From Treponema sp. UBA2869 (GTDB taxonomy: Bacteria; Spirochaetota; Spirochaetia; Treponematales; Treponemataceae), in the NCBI GenBank assembly GCA_002350445.1, contig DEEV01000015.1, forward strand, positions 4,867 to 13,526: DNA of 8,660 nt, given 5' to 3'. Under the pieces are notes generated by a model, which made no database searches, was not told the origin of the DNA, and saw nothing but the letters and a program-made list of their open reading frames with translations. Made by a program: the position numbers and the translations under genes. Below, one piece after another: positions 6,720-8,660 of the stretch (the first letter of the stretch is position 1; every line of letters begins with the position of its first letter).

Positions 6720-7759
6720 CCTTGTGCGCCGCCATCTTTTGAATCTGATGCATGAGTAAGTCCAAGGTGAGCGTAAGCCTTTTCTGTAACCATGCGGCCA
6801 CGTGGGGTTCGTTGTAAAAGTCCGCACTGAATAAGATACGGTTCATAATAATCTTCAAGTGTGTCCATACTTTCACCAATGGAAATTGCAAGAGTTTCGG
6901 CACCAACAGGACCGCCGCCAAAATTTTCTATAATAGAACGAAGAATTTCGCGGTCATATTTTTCAAGACCAATATCGTCTATTTCCAGACGCTTCAGACC
7001 GTCATCAACAATACCTACAGTTATTGTTCGGCTTCCGGCAACCTGAGCAAAATCGCGCATACGGCGAAGCACACGGTTTGCAACACGCGGAGTTCCACGG
7101 CAGCACTGAGCAAGCAAAAGTGCGGCATCATCTTCTATTCCAACTTCCAGAATTGAAGCAGAACGTTTTATAATAGAAGAAAGTTCCTTTTGTGTATAAA
7201 ACTCAAAACGCGGAATAAATCCAAAACGCGAACGGAGCGGGCTCGAAACGGAACCAGCCTTAGTTGTAGCGCCAACAAGAGTAAATGGAGGAATTGGGAT
7301 TCGAACGGTTCTTGCCGCAGCCCCCTGCCCAATAATCCAGTCCAGTTCAAAATCTTCCATTGCAATGTAAAGCATTTCTTCAATTGCAGGCTTTAAACGG
7401 TGAATTTCATCAATAAAAAAAACTGTACGTGGAGTGATTGTTGAAAGAATACCTGCAAGATCTTTTGGCTTGTCCAGCGCAGGAGCCGAAGTAACCTTAA
7501 AATCTACGCCAAGTTCATGCGCCGTAATTTGCGCGAGAGTTGTTTTTCCAAGACCTGGCGGACCAATTAAAAGCAGATGATCAAGAGGCTCTTCACGAAG
7601 TTTTGCCGCTTCAATAAAAGTAGAAAGATTTTTCTTTACACTCTCCTGGCCTAAAAAATCTGCGAGTTTTGTCGGACGAAGCTTATTGTCCTGTTCATCA
7701 AAACTATTTTTTAAGTCAGCACGTACAATTGCAGCAAAATCCTCGTTCTCGTTCATCAT
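6707..7759 (-). CDS. ruvB: Holliday junction branch migration helicase RuvB
   Basis: A 350-residue AAA+ ATPase, the motor that with RuvA drives Holliday junction branch migration in recombinational repair. Signatures are LRPTKLADFLGQ (27-38), Walker A GPPGLGKT (66-73), Walker B FFIDEIHRL (114-122), ALDKPKDLAGIL (94-105), GATTKAGSVSSPLRSRFGF (163-181, sensor and arginine-finger region), GTPRVANRVLRR in the lid domain and LLQRTPRGRM in the winged-helix domain. Length and both ends are normal. The protein ends in QGSLF, resembling a sliding-clamp binding pentapeptide. Two adjacent ATG codons (7757-7759 and 7754-7756) begin the frame without a Shine-Dalgarno sequence; an exact TATAAT lies six bases before the first. 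ruvA and ruvC are not in the window. The DUF805 gene lies 21 bases upstream. Confidence 0.98.
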   Translation of the reverse strand: MMNENEDFAAIVRADLKNSFDEQDNKLRPTKLADFLGQESVKKNLSTFIEAAKLREEPLDHLLLIGPPGLGKTTLAQITAHELGVDFKVTSAPALDKPKDLAGILSTITPRTVFFIDEIHRLKPAIEEMLYIAMEDFELDWIIGQGAAARTVRIPIPPFTLVGATTKAGSVSSPLRSRFGFIPRFEFYTQKELSSIIKRSASILEVGIEDDAALLLAQCCRGTPRVANRVLRRMRDFAQVAGSRTITVGIVDDGLKRLEIDDIGLEKYDREILRSIIENFGGGPVGAETLAISIGESMDTLEDYYEPYLIQCGLLQRTPRGRMVTEKAYAHLGLTHASDSKDGGAQGSLF

Positions 7760-7765
7760 AATTTT

Positions 7766-7794
7766 ATTATATCACAATTATTAGCGCTCGTCAT
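7766..7794 (-). promoter_or_regulatory. Promoter of ruvB, predicted leaderless
   Basis: On the minus strand, ATGACG (7794-7789, inside the 3' end of the upstream gene), a 17-base spacer and an exact TATAAT (7771-7766) are followed by six bases and then the first ATG of ruvB. The start point would fall on the A of that ATG (7759). There is no purine-rich Shine-Dalgarno sequence in the gap. Confidence 0.55.
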
Positions 7795-8660
7795 AATATG
7801 AATCATCATTTGACTCATTATTATTTTCTTCTAAATCTTCATCCCACCAGTAACGGTCATTTACATAGCCACCTTCATCTTCTTCGTCATAATCGTAAGT
7901 TTCATCAAAATCATCATCAGAATAAGTTTGAGAATTTGAATGGGTTGAAAGTGAATGAACACGGTTTATGACATCCATAGAAGCAATTATTTGTAATGCT
8001 TTGACTATACAGCCACAGGCTATAATATATAAAATAAGATATATTACTGCAAATACTTTTCCAGTAATGCGAGCACCCGAATGAATATCTTCTTCTGTTC
8101 TATAAGAACTATTTTCTTTGGACGGCATAAGAGTCAGTACAAAGCCTAAAACTGGAATTATACTGAAAATTCCTGAATAACCGGCATCATGCATTCTTCG
8201 AACCTTTACAGAAATTCCAGGCAAAAGAAGGATTACATTTCCAATACAGATAAGAATCATAAAAAGTGTGTATAAATCTACATCCAGCAGCTGTATGTAA
8301 CAAAAAATTGCAGCCATTGAAAGAATTGAATTTATCAGAAAAGAAAACAGATAGAAAAACCAGTATTCCGCTCTTGTTGCATAACCTCTAAATGTAAAAT
8401 ACTTTTTTAAGCAGATTTTCACTGCTTCAAAAAATCCAGTCATTTTTTTTGTATTCTGTTCAACAGCTGAATTTTCTTCATTTTTAGCACGGCAAAAATC
8501 AGAAAGAGTCTTATAGGCAATAACAAAACCTGCAAAAACAAGAACATCACCTGCTACGCAAATTAGAATGGACTGAGCCATATACTCATAAATTACACAA
8601 TACGTGTCCGAAATTACACGTGAAAAAGGAAGATATATTAAAAAATTTGAAACAAGAAAT
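7781..8660 (-). CDS. DUF805-family multi-pass membrane protein with acidic C-terminal tail, 5' end uncertain
   Basis: The first ATG in the window is at 8579-8581 and gives 266 residues. The DUF805 domain runs from about residue 55 to 155: LKKYFTFRGYATRAEYWFFY (58-77) and the hallmark VRRMHDAGYSG (127-137) followed by IPVLGFVLTLMPS. Membrane segments are likely at about 4-26, 74-96, 104-122, 138-152 and 175-199. Residues 221-266 form an Asp/Glu/Asn/Tyr-rich, probably cytoplasmic tail. The function of DUF805 proteins is not established. The frame stays open from 8581 to the window edge and encodes hydrophobic, plausible protein (FLVSNFLIYLPF, then SRVISDTYCVIYEYM). The ATG at 8581 has no Shine-Dalgarno or -10-like signal, so the gene probably starts outside the window; only the part from 8581 down is firm. 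Confidence 0.8.
   Translation of the reverse strand, partial: FLVSNFLIYLPFSRVISDTYCVIYEYMAQSILICVAGDVLVFAGFVIAYKTLSDFCRAKNEENSAVEQNTKKMTGFFEAVKICLKKYFTFRGYATRAEYWFFYLFSFLINSILSMAAIFCYIQLLDVDLYTLFMILICIGNVILLLPGISVKVRRMHDAGYSGIFSIIPVLGFVLTLMPSKENSSYRTEEDIHSGARITGKVFAVIYLILYIIACGCIVKALQIIASMDVINRVHSLSTHSNSQTYSDDDFDETYDYDEEDEGGYVNDRYWWDEDLEENNNESNDDSYYDER
7784..7921 (-). other. Acidic Asp/Glu/Tyr-rich tail of the DUF805 protein
   Basis: The last 46 codons or so encode about half acidic residues with repeated Tyr and Asn (SDDDFDETYDYDEEDEGGY and following). Most DUF805 proteins end soon after the last membrane segment, so this is an added, probably disordered tail. Confidence 0.6.

Noticed and set aside
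8590..8622. Direct repeat AAATTACAC with 21-base spacing (8590-8598, 8611-8619) and inverted repeat ACGTGT / ACACGT (8602-8607, 8616-8621) as an operator upstream of the DUF805 gene
   Set aside because: The same bases lie in an open, protein-like extension of the DUF805 frame, so they are probably coding sequence. Without sequence beyond 8660 this cannot be separated from chance.
1..8660. tRNA, rRNA, CRISPR array, insertion sequence or prophage genes
   Set aside because: No cloverleaf-like sequence, regularly spaced repeats, transposase or phage genes were seen on either strand.

Overview
The window looks like a chromosomal piece of a host-associated spirochaete, most likely a gut, rumen or oral Treponema. 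This is inferred from the AT-rich coding style, the ruvB/queA neighbourhood, a LacI-like GGDEF protein and the protein sequences. No rRNA or other strict taxonomic marker is present. There are seven protein genes, no RNA gene, no insertion sequence and no CRISPR array. Both ends cut through open reading frames.

Left part, + strand (1-3468): a tight three-gene cluster with the layout of a xanthine dehydrogenase / aldehyde oxidase family enzyme. It encodes a large molybdopterin-type subunit (5' end outside the window), a small two-cluster [2Fe-2S] subunit that overlaps it by ATGA, and an FAD-binding subunit 12 bases later. The folds are recognisable, but many residues that normally hold the molybdenum cofactor, the catalytic glutamate, and part of the second [2Fe-2S] ligand motif are changed. 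The reading frames are intact, so this looks like a maintained divergent complex rather than a decaying pseudogene. Its substrate cannot be read from the sequence.

Middle (3469-3608): a convergent intergenic region made mostly of palindromes and short direct repeats. It resembles a dispersed intergenic repeat element. One palindrome contains the stop codon of queA. No palindrome is followed by a clear T-run on either strand.

Right part, - strand (8660 down to 3609): in transcription order, a DUF805 membrane protein with an acidic tail, ruvB (Holliday junction helicase motor), a cytoplasmic LacI-like sensor fused to a GGDEF diguanylate cyclase, and queA (queuosine biosynthesis). ruvB and queA are commonly close together in bacteria; here the signalling gene sits between them. 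Three of these genes (ruvB, the GGDEF gene, queA) have no visible Shine-Dalgarno sequence. Each has a -10-like hexamer (two are exact TATAAT) ending six bases before the start codon, which suggests separately promoted, leaderless mRNAs. The two downstream genes of the + strand cluster have purine-rich Shine-Dalgarno-like sequences instead.

The best candidates for something undescribed are the cofactor-contact-poor molybdo-flavoenzyme-like complex, the repeated start-site geometry, and the palindromic element between the convergent genes.
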